NCBI RefSeq assembly: GCF_902170785.1
Contig: NZ_CABHYG010000014.1
Location: 124,001 to 188,000, forward strand
DNA from: Yersinia proxima
Lineage (GTDB): Bacteria; Pseudomonadota; Gammaproteobacteria; Enterobacterales; Enterobacteriaceae
Length of the DNA stretch: 64,000 nt
Reading direction: 5' to 3'
Shown: positions 6,758 through 15,466 of the stretch, in pieces
How positions within the stretch are numbered: the first letter of the stretch is position 1
Layout of the letters: each line of letters begins with the position of its first letter
Notes under the pieces: model-generated
Database searches by the model: none
Told to the model about the DNA's origin: nothing
Seen by the model: only the letters and a program-made list of their open reading frames with translations
Position numbers and translations under genes: made by a program

Positions 6758-9088
6758 GTGACGATTTACTCCGTTTCTAAGGCTGTGCAGGCCGCTCAAG
6801 GTCAGTGGAAAAGTTTACTGCCGCGTTTAGGCATTCCGGTTGCTGTCAGTGGGCAACATACTGCCTGTCCGATATGCGGCGGCAAGGATCGGTTCCGATT
6901 TGATGATCTCAATGGGCGTGGTACATGGATTTGTAATCGGTGCGGTGCAGGAGATGGGTTGTCTCTGGTTGAAAAAGCATTGGCTATCACGGCAAAACAG
7001 GCTGCCGGGCAGGTAACAGCCCTAATCGGCCATCAGGAGCCTTTAGCAACTCACATCACCGATCATGATGATAAGCACCAGCAACGGCAGCGCGCGACCC
7101 AACTGGCGTGCTCACTGGTTAACCAAGCCTGTCGGAGTGCCAATAATTCTTATCTCGCTAATAAGGGGTGGCCTGAATATCAATGCCTGACCTTGCAAGA
7201 GAATGAACGCCAGATTGCAGGGGTGACTTATTGTCGTGGCGACCTGATCGTGCCCTTGAGCACGTTATCAGGGGAACTGGTGAATATTCAGCTGATTAAT
7301 GCCAACGGTGATAAGCGAACCTTGCCCGGAGGACAGGTAAAAGGGGCATTTCACTTATTTTCCGCCGCCACATCAGTATCTGGGATGATTTGGTTAGCTG
7401 AGGGTTATGCAACCGGACTCACGGTACATCAACTTACCGGTGATGATGTCTATGTGGCACTGAGCGCGAATAATCTCCCTTTACTGGCGGCGCAGTTGCG
7501 TGAACAGTATCCGGCGAAGCCGCTATTAATCGCTGCGGATCGGGATGATAACGGAACTGGACAAATTAAAGCCGAAGAAGCGGCTAAAGTTAGTAATGGT
7601 GTTGCTGCTTTACCTCCCATCAATGGTGACTGGAATGACATTTATCAGGCCCGGGGTGCCGTGGAAACGGCAAATTTGTTGCACGCATTTTGTCAACGGG
7701 GAGAAACCAGCCCTTTTGATAGCCTGAGTGAAGCCGATTTTAAGGCGATGAGTGCCAGCGAAAAAGCGGCGTTAATTGCTGAGCATTATAATGATCGACT
7801 GGCCATCGATGCTTTTGGGGAAACCTTTTATCAGTATGAAAACGGTGCATGGAAGATATTACCTTTTAGGATCTTAAGTCGTGAAGTGGCCGCGCTCTTC
7901 CAGAAAATACGCGCGCCATTCTCGGCAGCGGGTATTAGTGGCGTTCTGGATACACTTAAGCTGATTATTCCCGTTCAGAAAGAACCCGCTCGCCACCTGA
8001 TAGGTTTTCGTAATGGGGTTTTTAATACGGTCACAGGGCAATTCTCTCCACATAGAAAAGAATACTGGTTACGCACGGTCAATAATGTGGATTATACGAC
8101 GTATAAAGAAGGTGAGAATTTACCGGAGCATGCGCCGTATTTCTGGCAGTGGTTGGATCGCGCAGCCAGTGGTCGTGAAGAGAAACGTCAGCGAATATTA
8201 GCGGCTTTCTTTATGGTCTTGGCCAACCGCTATGACTGGCAACTTTTTCTTGAAGTCACTGGCCCCGGAGGTAGCGGTAAAAGTGTGATGGCGGAAATTG
8301 CGACTTTGCTCGCAGGGAAAGACAACACCACTGCTGCCACTATTAGCACCATTGAATCCTCACGCGAACGCTCCGCTATTGTGGGTTACTCTCTGATTAT
8401 CTTACCAGATCAGGAGAAATGGAGTGGTGATGGGGCGGGGATAAAAGCCATTACTGGCGGGGACGCTGTGATGGTTGACCCGAAATATAAAGATGCCTAC
8501 TCCACCAGTATCCCTGCGGTAATTTTGGCGGTAAACAATAACCCCATACGTTTTAGCGATCGCAGCGGAGGTGTATCTCGCCGTCGGGTGATCCTTTCTT
8601 TTCCTGAGGTTATTCCGGTAAATGAGCGAGATCCTCAGATGAAAAGCAAAATCGAGAGCGAACTGTCAGTGATAGTCCGGTATCTGATGCAGCGATTTGC
8701 TAACCCTGGAGATGCCAGAAAGCTACTACAGGAACAGCAAAACTCAGATGAAGCATTGGAGGTTAAGCGCAACTCTGACCCATTAGTCGATTTTTGCGGG
8801 TATTTGCTGGCCAGTGCGGAAGCTAATGGTCTCTATATGGGGAATGGCAACATTATCCCGCGTAACCCACGTAAATACCTGTATCACGCATACCTGTCGT
8901 TTATGGAGGCACGTGGGCACTTAAAACCGATGACTCTCACTGCCTTTGGATTGGCGTTGCCACAGATACTACGGGAATATGGATTAGCGCTGTTAAAAAG
9001 AAAAACCAAACAAGGGATGCAAACTAACCTCGAACTCAGTGAGGACTGCGAGACAGACTGGTTACCGAAGTGTGATTCTGTCCACTAA
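6758..9088 (+). CDS. P4 alpha-type DNA primase/helicase
   Basis: 776 residues from a GTG at 6758 with GAGG upstream; P4 alpha is 777. The order matches: a zinc-binding primase start (CPICGGKDRFRFDD near 37, CNRCGAGDG near 57), a TOPRIM-like segment (WLAEGYATGL near 212), and an SF3-type helicase with Walker A GPGGSGKS (near 502), Walker B-like ILPDQEKW and a sensor AVNNNP. The C-terminal ~200 residues correspond to the origin-binding part. It starts autonomous replication of the satellite as a plasmid or during helper infection. All motifs are intact, so replication competence is plausible. Confidence 0.95.
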   Translation: MTIYSVSKAVQAAQGQWKSLLPRLGIPVAVSGQHTACPICGGKDRFRFDDLNGRGTWICNRCGAGDGLSLVEKALAITAKQAAGQVTALIGHQEPLATHITDHDDKHQQRQRATQLACSLVNQACRSANNSYLANKGWPEYQCLTLQENERQIAGVTYCRGDLIVPLSTLSGELVNIQLINANGDKRTLPGGQVKGAFHLFSAATSVSGMIWLAEGYATGLTVHQLTGDDVYVALSANNLPLLAAQLREQYPAKPLLIAADRDDNGTGQIKAEEAAKVSNGVAALPPINGDWNDIYQARGAVETANLLHAFCQRGETSPFDSLSEADFKAMSASEKAALIAEHYNDRLAIDAFGETFYQYENGAWKILPFRILSREVAALFQKIRAPFSAAGISGVLDTLKLIIPVQKEPARHLIGFRNGVFNTVTGQFSPHRKEYWLRTVNNVDYTTYKEGENLPEHAPYFWQWLDRAASGREEKRQRILAAFFMVLANRYDWQLFLEVTGPGGSGKSVMAEIATLLAGKDNTTAATISTIESSRERSAIVGYSLIILPDQEKWSGDGAGIKAITGGDAVMVDPKYKDAYSTSIPAVILAVNNNPIRFSDRSGGVSRRRVILSFPEVIPVNERDPQMKSKIESELSVIVRYLMQRFANPGDARKLLQEQQNSDEALEVKRNSDPLVDFCGYLLASAEANGLYMGNGNIIPRNPRKYLYHAYLSFMEARGHLKPMTLTAFGLALPQILREYGLALLKRKTKQGMQTNLELSEDCETDWLPKCDSVH

Positions 9089-9094
9089 CCATAG

Positions 9095-9115
9095 AAACCG
9101 GCTCTGGCCGGTTTT
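9095..9115 (+). terminator. Terminator after the alpha gene
   Basis: AAACCGG-CTCTGG-CCGGTTTT, a 7-bp stem followed by a T-rich tract, seven bases after the stop codon. Confidence 0.8.
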
Positions 9116-9208
9116 GTTTGTTATGATAAAGTCAGATATATCGTGGTATGAATATTTCAAATTTTTGAGTGACTATGCATTAAAGTTATTTTGATGGGGA
9201 CGGTAAAT

Positions 9209-9582
9209 ATGAAATTATTAACTTCAAGCGATTTATTGGAGTCAGCTATTTCTGAAGTAGAGAGAAATTTGAGAAATCCCAAGAAAACACACACCTCAGT
9301 ACAGGATATTTTGAATTAGATGAAAAAACAGGTGGATTTGGTACTGGTCTCCATATTATTGCCCGTCGTCCTGCTATGGGGAAGTCTACTTTACTACGAA
9401 ATATAGCAGAGAATATATCATTACTTAATGATGGAATAGTTTTGTATATCGATTTATCTCAAACTGAATCTGAGTTCATAAGTAAAATGCTTGCTTCTGT
9501 AAGTTGCGTTAATTTTGATAGACTTGAGTCAGGTCAATTAGATGAACAAGGCTGGATAAATCTTAGCTCTAGTATTGAATAA
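9209..9582 (+). pseudogene. Remnant of a DnaB-like helicase gene
   Basis: The ATG at 9209 has a good ribosome site but its frame stops at 9317. The continuation is in another frame: GYFELDEKTGGFGTGLHIIARRPAMGKSTLLRNIAENI, the entry and Walker A of a DnaB-type RecA fold, then VLYIDLSQTESEFISKML. It stops at 9582, long before the rest of the domain. So one frameshift plus loss of the 3' part is visible. It occupies the accessory slot downstream of alpha, beside the retron. Confidence 0.7.
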
Positions 9583-10520
9583 TAGGAATAATATCTTATG
9601 GGTCAGCATTTAAACTCAACGTTGAAGGATATTGAGGGGTTAATATCGAATAGCTTTACATCGGAGCATAAAATATCTTCTATTTTATTGATTATATTCA
9701 ACTAATTCGCGTTATTAAATATGATGAAACAGATGCAATGAGATGACTGAGGTCTCTCGATCATTAAATATATTGTCAAGAATTTATAATGTTTCTATTT
9801 TCTCATGTTCACTATTAAATAGAAATCTTGAAGGGTGAGCAGATAAGAGACCTGTTCTAACAGATCTAGGATACTCATGTAAAATATAAGATGACGCGGA
9901 CTCTGTTGTTTTTTATATATAAATGATTATTACTATGAGTATAGTCATATGAAAGGGATACCTTCCGTTTTTATTGGAAAGCATAGAAGTAAATCATTGT
10001 CTTTTGTTAGATTAACTCATCATGTTCAAGATTCGATTCATATATAGAGAGTGATGATGAGTAAATATCTGATTTGCATTGTTGCACTATTGAGTTAGTT
10101 TCTATAAAAATATATCTTTGGCTGCTTGCCCTATACTTACCACAAGTTGGTGCACCATATTTAACTATTATTTATGGAAGTAAGTGAGCGTTAGTGTTCA
10201 CTCAGACTAATACTCTTCATTTAGGCTAACCATGCGTCAGACGTTCAACTAACATGTGGGAGCGCAGCTTAAAATCAGGTACGTTATGGTACATAGCGAG
10301 AAGTTAGATGACGGTTTATCTATATGTAGAGACTAATTCGCAAGCTGATTAATTTTAGAAATTAGCAAGATAATAATCCTTCAGAGTGACTATGATTTCT
10401 GCATTCTATTTCGAAAGTAAATGATAACTTTATGAGCTTAAATATTTCATGTGTTTCTTATTATAGGTAATCATTAGGAAAGTTTTCCTTTCTACTTAGA
10501 TTCGTAAATGTTAACTTATA
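9583..10520. other. Non-coding, degenerate AT-rich stretch
   Basis: About 940 bases with stops in all frames and no frame that reads as protein. Probably the decayed remainder of the helicase gene and neighbouring cargo. I see no RNA gene or clear repeat here. Confidence 0.6.
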
Positions 10521-10683
10521 TTTGTCCTTAGTTAGAAAGTGCCTATGCATTTTCTTGTGGTTGGTGTATAGCCGACCCGGTATTGTTGTGTGGTTTCTCG
10601 CCACAAGATCGCGAGGCGTCACGAGGCGCCCTCGCCTCGAGCCACCTCGCGAGCCTGTGTCTCGTAACCTGTGTAAGGGCATA
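10521..10683 (+). ncRNA. Retron msr-msd RNA
   Basis: The ends pair as retron a1/a2 repeats: TTTGTCCTTA (10521-10530) with TAAGGGCATA (10674-10683). The base after a1 is G (10531), the expected branching guanosine, in the context CCTTAG as in Eco1 (Ec86). msr hairpins follow: GGTTGG/CCGACC (10559-10577) and TGTGG/CCACA (10589-10605). The msd is a long hairpin of two 7-bp helices, CGCGAGG/CCTCGCG (10610-10616 with 10645-10651) and CGAGGCG/CGCCTCG (10622-10628 with 10633-10639), split by a 5x5 internal loop and capped by CCCT. It ends five bases before the effector start, as in Eco1-type retrons. Exact 5' and 3' ends are estimated. Confidence 0.78.
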
Positions 10684-10688
10684 TCTCG

Positions 10689-11627
10689 ATGTGGTCAAAG
10701 CATCCCAAGTATCTAAATGCAAAAAAAGATTTTGTTAAAAACTTTTCGGCAAGTGAACTAAATCAGCTTAGCTACTCACTACCTAAGATATTGTTCATAT
10801 GTGGTGGTGAAGAAAACGCATGCAAAAATAGAGGTCTACTTGAAAAGTATATTCAAAAATACCATAAAGAGTACCTGACATTTAGGGCGGAATTCGCCTG
10901 GGAAGTTATTAGCCATTCAGACAGTGCAAAAAGTGTGAATGCACTTGCACTTGAAGAGTGGTTGGCAGACTTTTCTGACATTGTGATCATTTTAGTTGAA
11001 AGTTTTGGCACAGTGGCAGAGTTAGGAGCTTTCTCATTGAGCCCTAGTTTGCGAAAAAAGTTGCTTCCTATCCTTGATAAAAAGTTCGAGAAACATAATT
11101 CATTCATAAATACTGGCCCAGTAATGTGGGTTAATAATGATTCAAAATATAAACCTGCAATATATACTGATTTTTCAACTATCTTAACCTGTATCCCAGA
11201 AATAAATGATAGACTTGGTAGAAAGTTACGCTCATCTGTAGCCCATGGTAATTTATATGGATTATATAAATATTCACCAAAAGTGTTACTTTTTTTTCTA
11301 TTGTATGTTATCGCATCCTTGGGTCCGATAAGGTCTGATGATATCTTTGGGTTGGCTCATGAAATTATAAATTATAAGGATAGGAAAAGTAAAAGTACTA
11401 TCAATTTTATGTTGTCTTTAGGAATTGCTTTGGGACTTTTTAAGAAAAATCAGCGTAATAATAATGTTTACTATTCGTGTGTTGATTTCGATAAATTTTT
11501 TAACCACGACTCAACAAAAAAAATGTTAGTAAATATACTTAAGAGCCGCGCACGAGCACTTTCCGATCTTATTCGAATTCCAGAATTTAAGGAAGAATTG
11601 AGTCAGGTAATGAAAAATGTTAATTAA
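10689..11627 (+). CDS. Retron effector, nucleoside deoxyribosyltransferase-like (type II-A, RcaT-like)
   Basis: 312 residues, placed between the msr-msd RNA and the reverse transcriptase, the gene order of Eco1/Sen2-type retrons. The N-terminal half has a deoxyribosyltransferase-like Rossmann fold: ILFICGGEENA (near 35), DIVIILVESFGTVAELGAF (near 96-114) with the Glu that is catalytic in the family. The C-terminal ~110 residues look like a winged-helix segment. In the family this protein is held inactive by the RT-msDNA complex and released as a toxin (N-glycosidase/NAD or nucleotide damage) when phage proteins disturb the complex. It overlaps the RT gene by 11 bases. AT-rich. Confidence 0.82.
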   Translation: MWSKHPKYLNAKKDFVKNFSASELNQLSYSLPKILFICGGEENACKNRGLLEKYIQKYHKEYLTFRAEFAWEVISHSDSAKSVNALALEEWLADFSDIVIILVESFGTVAELGAFSLSPSLRKKLLPILDKKFEKHNSFINTGPVMWVNNDSKYKPAIYTDFSTILTCIPEINDRLGRKLRSSVAHGNLYGLYKYSPKVLLFFLLYVIASLGPIRSDDIFGLAHEIINYKDRKSKSTINFMLSLGIALGLFKKNQRNNNVYYSCVDFDKFFNHDSTKKMLVNILKSRARALSDLIRIPEFKEELSQVMKNVN

Positions 11628-12570
11628 ATATCTTTCAGATAACTTAGTTTTGACTACTGATTTCATTCAAGAACTTGCCAATACGGCAGATGATAGATAT
11701 AATAAATTTAGTGTTCCTAAAAAAAATGGTGGAACCCGAGTTATTTATCAGCCACAAAAAGAGCTTAAATTAATACAGCGTGTATTACATGATGATTTTT
11801 TAAAAAAAATCATTGCGCATCCAGCTTGCTCAGCTTACTGCGATGGTTCTTCTGTGAAGAAGAATGCAGAAAGGCACAAAAGTAATAAATATCTTTTACG
11901 GCTGGACTTTGTTGATTTTTTTAAATCTATAACATCTAATGATGTATTACATTTCTTGGCTGATAATAAGCTACACAATGATTGGACTACACATGATACC
12001 GAGTTATTTTTAAAACTTGTTTGTTTTAAGGGGAGATTAACTATGGGAGGAGTTACATCACCTATTCTTTCTAATTTGGTTTGTAATAATTTAGATGTTG
12101 CTATTAATGATATTTCTATTTCTTTAGGTATTACCTATAGTCGATATGCGGATGATATATATCTTTCAACTAACAACCCAAACATACTTTTTTGTATGCC
12201 GGGTAAGGTTATTAGTTTATTGCGTAGTATTGAATATCCTAATTATTTAATCCTAAATACAAAGAAAACAAATCACTCATCTAAAAAAAATAAAATGATG
12301 ATTACTGGATTAATACTTACCAATGATGGTGAAGTTTCACTTGGGCGAAAAAAGAAAAGAGAGATTAAAACATTAGTATATATATGGGAGACTCTTTCGA
12401 TAGAAAGACGAAAATATTTACAAGGATATCTATCATATTGTGCTAGTGTAGAGCCATTATTTATAAATTCTTTGTGTGAAAAATTTAGTGCAAAAAAAAT
12501 AAAGGATATACAATCCTACAAATTTCAGAGCTCTAATAGTTCGGTTCCTTCTAAGATTTTAACAAAATGA
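11617..12570 (+). CDS. Retron reverse transcriptase
   Basis: 317 residues, the usual size of bacterial retron RTs. Visible motifs: the retron-specific NAxxH (NAERH), motif A LRLDFVDFFKSI, motif B-like GGVTSPILSNL, the catalytic YADD (SRYADDIYLS, near 177), and the VTG-like ITG block that contacts msr RNA (MMITGLILTNDGEVSL). It copies the msd part of the adjacent RNA into branched msDNA. The ATG at 11617 overlaps the effector end, so translation is coupled. All catalytic residues are present. Confidence 0.95.
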   Translation: MLIKYLSDNLVLTTDFIQELANTADDRYNKFSVPKKNGGTRVIYQPQKELKLIQRVLHDDFLKKIIAHPACSAYCDGSSVKKNAERHKSNKYLLRLDFVDFFKSITSNDVLHFLADNKLHNDWTTHDTELFLKLVCFKGRLTMGGVTSPILSNLVCNNLDVAINDISISLGITYSRYADDIYLSTNNPNILFCMPGKVISLLRSIEYPNYLILNTKKTNHSSKKNKMMITGLILTNDGEVSLGRKKKREIKTLVYIWETLSIERRKYLQGYLSYCASVEPLFINSLCEKFSAKKIKDIQSYKFQSSNSSVPSKILTK

Positions 12571-12977
12571 TATTTTGATAAGAAGTCAATATTTTTAAAA
12601 AATAAACCAATAGGATGTTATCTTAATTATTATCTTGAAAAGATAACTGTATATTCTTTATGAGTGTCAAAAAATGATTGTCTAGTTGTATACAACATCT
12701 GGTGAACCTGAAAGATAAATTAGTTTAAATCGATTATTTTTATACCTGATAACAACCAAATGTGATCACTATGAATGGTTAGTTCAGGTGAGCTCATCAC
12801 TGACTTAACACTAGCTAATTTATTGTTTTTAAATCACTAAATTGAAAGATGAACAGGGTGACTACTTTTCTATAAAATCTTTTTCTTCTACAGTAACGCA
12901 GCTATATGAGCATCCCAATACTCTCTCTCGAGATATGTTCATCACTATGCTCATTTTTTAGTCATTCAACTTTATAT
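12571..12977. other. Non-coding right end of the satellite
   Basis: About 400 AT-rich bases without a gene. It holds scattered GGTGAAC/TGAACAG-like words (near 12700, 12788 and 12849) that faintly resemble P4 replication iterons, but they are too few and too irregular to call. Confidence 0.4.
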
Positions 12978-12998
12978 GTATAGAAAAGTGTATAGAAA
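12978..12998 (+). promoter_or_regulatory. Probable integrase arm-type site near attR
   Basis: GTATAG-AAAAGT-GTATAG-AAA, the same double hexamer with 12-base spacing found at 680-700 (18 of 21 bases identical). It lies 58 bases inside the attR core. Confidence 0.55.
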
Positions 12999-13055
12999 TG
13001 CACTTTCAATTTTAATTTATCTTTATTTTTCAAATGATAAGTTCATGTTTTGTAT

Positions 13056-13074
13056 TCCTGTGATCTCCGCCAAA
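13056..13074 (+). repeat. attR core (duplicate of selC 3' end)
   Basis: TCCTGTGATCTCCGCCAAA, the selC tail with one T missing. It marks the right boundary of the satellite that starts at 548. The missing base lies in the acceptor stem, so this copy does not form tRNA. Confidence 0.85.
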
Positions 13075-13183
13075 GCCTATCTCCCGCTTTCTCTCTTCTT
13101 CTATAAATCCTTTTATAATCCAATGGTTACAATGAAAACAGTCTGTCTGAATCTACCGTGGTTTACTGGTTTCTACCCTGTGC

Positions 13184-13205
13184 TGGGGGCATAATTGGGG
13201 GCATA
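13184..13205 (+). repeat. Tandem TGGGGGCATA repeat, possible relic of another integrase leader
   Basis: TGGGGGCATA occurs at 13184 and 13196, in the block beginning about 110 bases after attR. From memory such tandem words lie in att/integrase leaders of other enterobacterial tRNA-borne prophages. This suggests that a second element once sat here and lost its integrase. A weak, memory-based reading. Confidence 0.35.
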
Positions 13206-13369
13206 AAAATACTGCCATGTACTTTGGTTTGGATCACTTCAGCCAGTTAGCTTGTTGGAAGAGATAATCACCTCAGATATATTCATCTTCTTACCGGGTT
13301 AAGCTGATATGCATTAAGGCTGGCGAAGGGCAGTAGTCAGATCAATAATTATATTTTTAGGAAAAATAA

Positions 13370-14170
13370 ATGAGTAGCAATAAGTCCTTAATATTTATAT
13401 TTATGGTTATATTTCTAGTTTGGTTGTCGGCATATCCTCTTTCGAGATATATTTCTAGTTCTGCCTTTATGGAGCCGACCACCTCTATATACAATGCCAT
13501 CAATGTGCTCTTTACTGCTCTGGCTTTTACGGGCGTCATTATTACTTTTCATTTTCAATCATTAGAAAGTGAACGAGCCAGTAAAGAATTGGTTGAGCGT
13601 TCGATTTTTGAGCTATTTTTGGCTTTTACCTCAGAGTCGTTCCAGAAAGTGAAAGATGATGCTTTTTTAAGCCTACTGGTAGCGGTAAAAGATAAGGAAT
13701 ATGCGGTTTATATTGCCAGCAGGCTTTTCCCTATAGAACGTAAGAGTTTTCCAGAGTCTGCTCTCTTAATTTATCAAACGTTGCGTCCCGAGCTTAACGA
13801 TAAAAGCCCTCATGATATGATGGATATAGAACGTAGTGCCCGCCTTCATCTCGACAATATCCTTAATTTTTTCTCCATGCTTTCACATCGGCAAACCGCA
13901 GCATCAGTGATAAAACATGTGGATTTTGCATATGACTGGTGGCGCCCAACATTATGGATCATTGCACAGCTACAAAAAGAGATGAAAGACGATTCAAAAC
14001 AAATCTCTAACTATTGTCGTAATCCGATGTTGCACATAACTCTTGAAAAACTTGATAAAATTTATGGATATCCACCGATAGAACCTGGAGAGAGTGTTTA
14101 TCAGTATTTGCAGGAGCATCCGTGGTTGCAAGAACAGCATATTGATGCTGCTTTTTTTAAGGCAGCTTAG
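13370..14170 (+). CDS. Two-helix membrane protein, abortive-infection-like (putAbiC architecture)
   Basis: 266 residues. Two N-terminal transmembrane helices (about 6-24 and 42-62, with FTALAFTGVIITFHFQSLE) are followed by a soluble helical domain. That layout, including the short FxALAFxGVIxxxxxQ segment leading into a charged helix, is typical of putative phage abortive-infection proteins of the putAbiC kind. I cannot confirm the family. It stands alone just outside attR, with a modest ribosome site (TAGGAAAAATAAATG). Its position on the island edge and its AT content fit defence cargo of an older insertion at selC. Confidence 0.6.
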   Translation: MSSNKSLIFIFMVIFLVWLSAYPLSRYISSSAFMEPTTSIYNAINVLFTALAFTGVIITFHFQSLESERASKELVERSIFELFLAFTSESFQKVKDDAFLSLLVAVKDKEYAVYIASRLFPIERKSFPESALLIYQTLRPELNDKSPHDMMDIERSARLHLDNILNFFSMLSHRQTAASVIKHVDFAYDWWRPTLWIIAQLQKEMKDDSKQISNYCRNPMLHITLEKLDKIYGYPPIEPGESVYQYLQEHPWLQEQHIDAAFFKAA

Positions 14171-14877
14171 TTCACGAATTTACATTTAATCAAAAAAATT
14201 CTGAGCTGACTTTAGGTAATTACTGATGACATGAGTTTCTGATTATGAGCGATTTTTACTAATCTAAATCAATAAATCGCCATAAAAATTTCAATAGTAC
14301 TGATAATAAAAGCATGTGCTTAAAAACAGTATTGACATCTGATATAGAACACGTAGATTGGAATTCAACACCGGTGCAATTAGTAACGAACTTTTTATTT
14401 AGCCGGTGTCCATGTAGCAGATTTAAAATAATGCGATAAAGGTCACGAAATATTTTTTTATGTGAGATTCGTTATGGGTTTACTTATAATTTACTCATGC
14501 GATGATGCTTTAAGGTCACGCAGTAAATCTTCATAATCGCATTTTGTGGACGATACGCGATGAGTTAAGGCTTTGTTGTTAATAGTAATGTTCGCGATTT
14601 GTGTACTTCAGTATGAGATCGAGAATATCGCGACGAAAGTAAAGCCACGTAACAAAGAGTATATCGCGAGGGTGATGTACTAATTTAGTCAGACTTATCA
14701 AAAGCATGGCTAAATTTAATAAGTTGGGAATGTTACCATTCAGTTAATATATTGGAGGGCAGAGTTAGTTCTAAACGAAAATATTCCTGTAAAACATGTA
14801 CATCTTTATAAACAGTACCAAGATAAGTATTACGTTATTAAGTTGATTAATGTTTAATTCTAAATGTGTAGTACCTT
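14171..14877. other. Intergenic stretch, no gene seen
   Basis: About 700 bases, AT-rich, no plausible coding frame. One 6-bp inverted repeat (CACCGG/CCGGTG, near 14370-14408) has a long loop. Probably island debris. Confidence 0.5.
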
Positions 14878-14909
14878 AAAAGCCCTGGCTATTTGTAGTC
14901 GGGGCTTTT
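14878..14909 (+). terminator. Terminator-like hairpin before the acetyltransferase gene
   Basis: AAAGCCC ... GGGGCTTTT with a 15-base loop and T-rich end. It would close any transcript arriving from the island. Confidence 0.55.
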
Positions 14910-14959
14910 ATCATTTTGAAGTCGGGCCACTGTTATATCGAATAAAAACAGGAGGATGC

Positions 14960-15433
14960 ATGGAGGTCAGGTTAGCGTTACTTGAGGAAGCAGAACAGTT
15001 ATGGCTAGTAAGGAATAACGCCATAAGGCATGGCTGTCGAAATGTGTATGATAAAAAAACATTGATAGCGTGGACTCCGGATCAGATGCCAGAGGGATAT
15101 CCTCAGGCTATAACACATAATCCATTTTTTGTTATCGATGACCCAGTTAGCCAGCTCGCTGTTGCCACTGGATTTTTAGATATCTCATCAGGTAGCGTCG
15201 AAGCTATTTTCACCTTACCTGAATTTGAAGGCCAGGGTATGGCGTCTTTGATTCTGGCCGCCATCAAGCATGAAGCAAAGCGACGGGGTTTTGCAAAGTT
15301 AACACTGGCCTCGACACCTAATGCATCGGAATTTTATGAAAGAAATGGATTTACACTCATTGGCGAGAGCTTATATCCATCTCAGTTGGCACAGGCCAAT
15401 CTGAGATGTGTGGATATGGTTTGTTATTTATAG
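14960..15433 (+). CDS. GNAT-family N-acetyltransferase
   Basis: 157 residues from the ATG at 14960, chosen for an AGGAGG just upstream; the frame is open further 5' (14864) without a ribosome site. The acetyl-CoA loop is visible as EFEGQGMASLILAAI, a QGxGxA-type motif, followed by KLTLASTPNASEFYERNGF, the usual beta5/alpha5 region. The acceptor substrate cannot be told. Monocistronic and convergent with the LacI gene. Confidence 0.85.
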   Translation: MEVRLALLEEAEQLWLVRNNAIRHGCRNVYDKKTLIAWTPDQMPEGYPQAITHNPFFVIDDPVSQLAVATGFLDISSGSVEAIFTLPEFEGQGMASLILAAIKHEAKRRGFAKLTLASTPNASEFYERNGFTLIGESLYPSQLAQANLRCVDMVCYL

Positions 15434-15466
15434 AGTTGTGAATCTGCTTTGACTTAATAAGCAATC

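Noticed and set aside
10461-10716. Short ORFs on both strands over the retron RNA
   Set aside because: They are explained by the GC-rich msd hairpin, whose inverted arms keep frames open on both strands.
12690-12860. GGTGAAC/TGAACAG words as a P4-type replication origin (iterons)
   Set aside because: Only three irregular matches in mixed orientation; too few to support an origin call by eye.
12976-13194. 72-residue ORF across attR
   Set aside because: It crosses the arm site and the attR core and has no ribosome site or recognisable domain.
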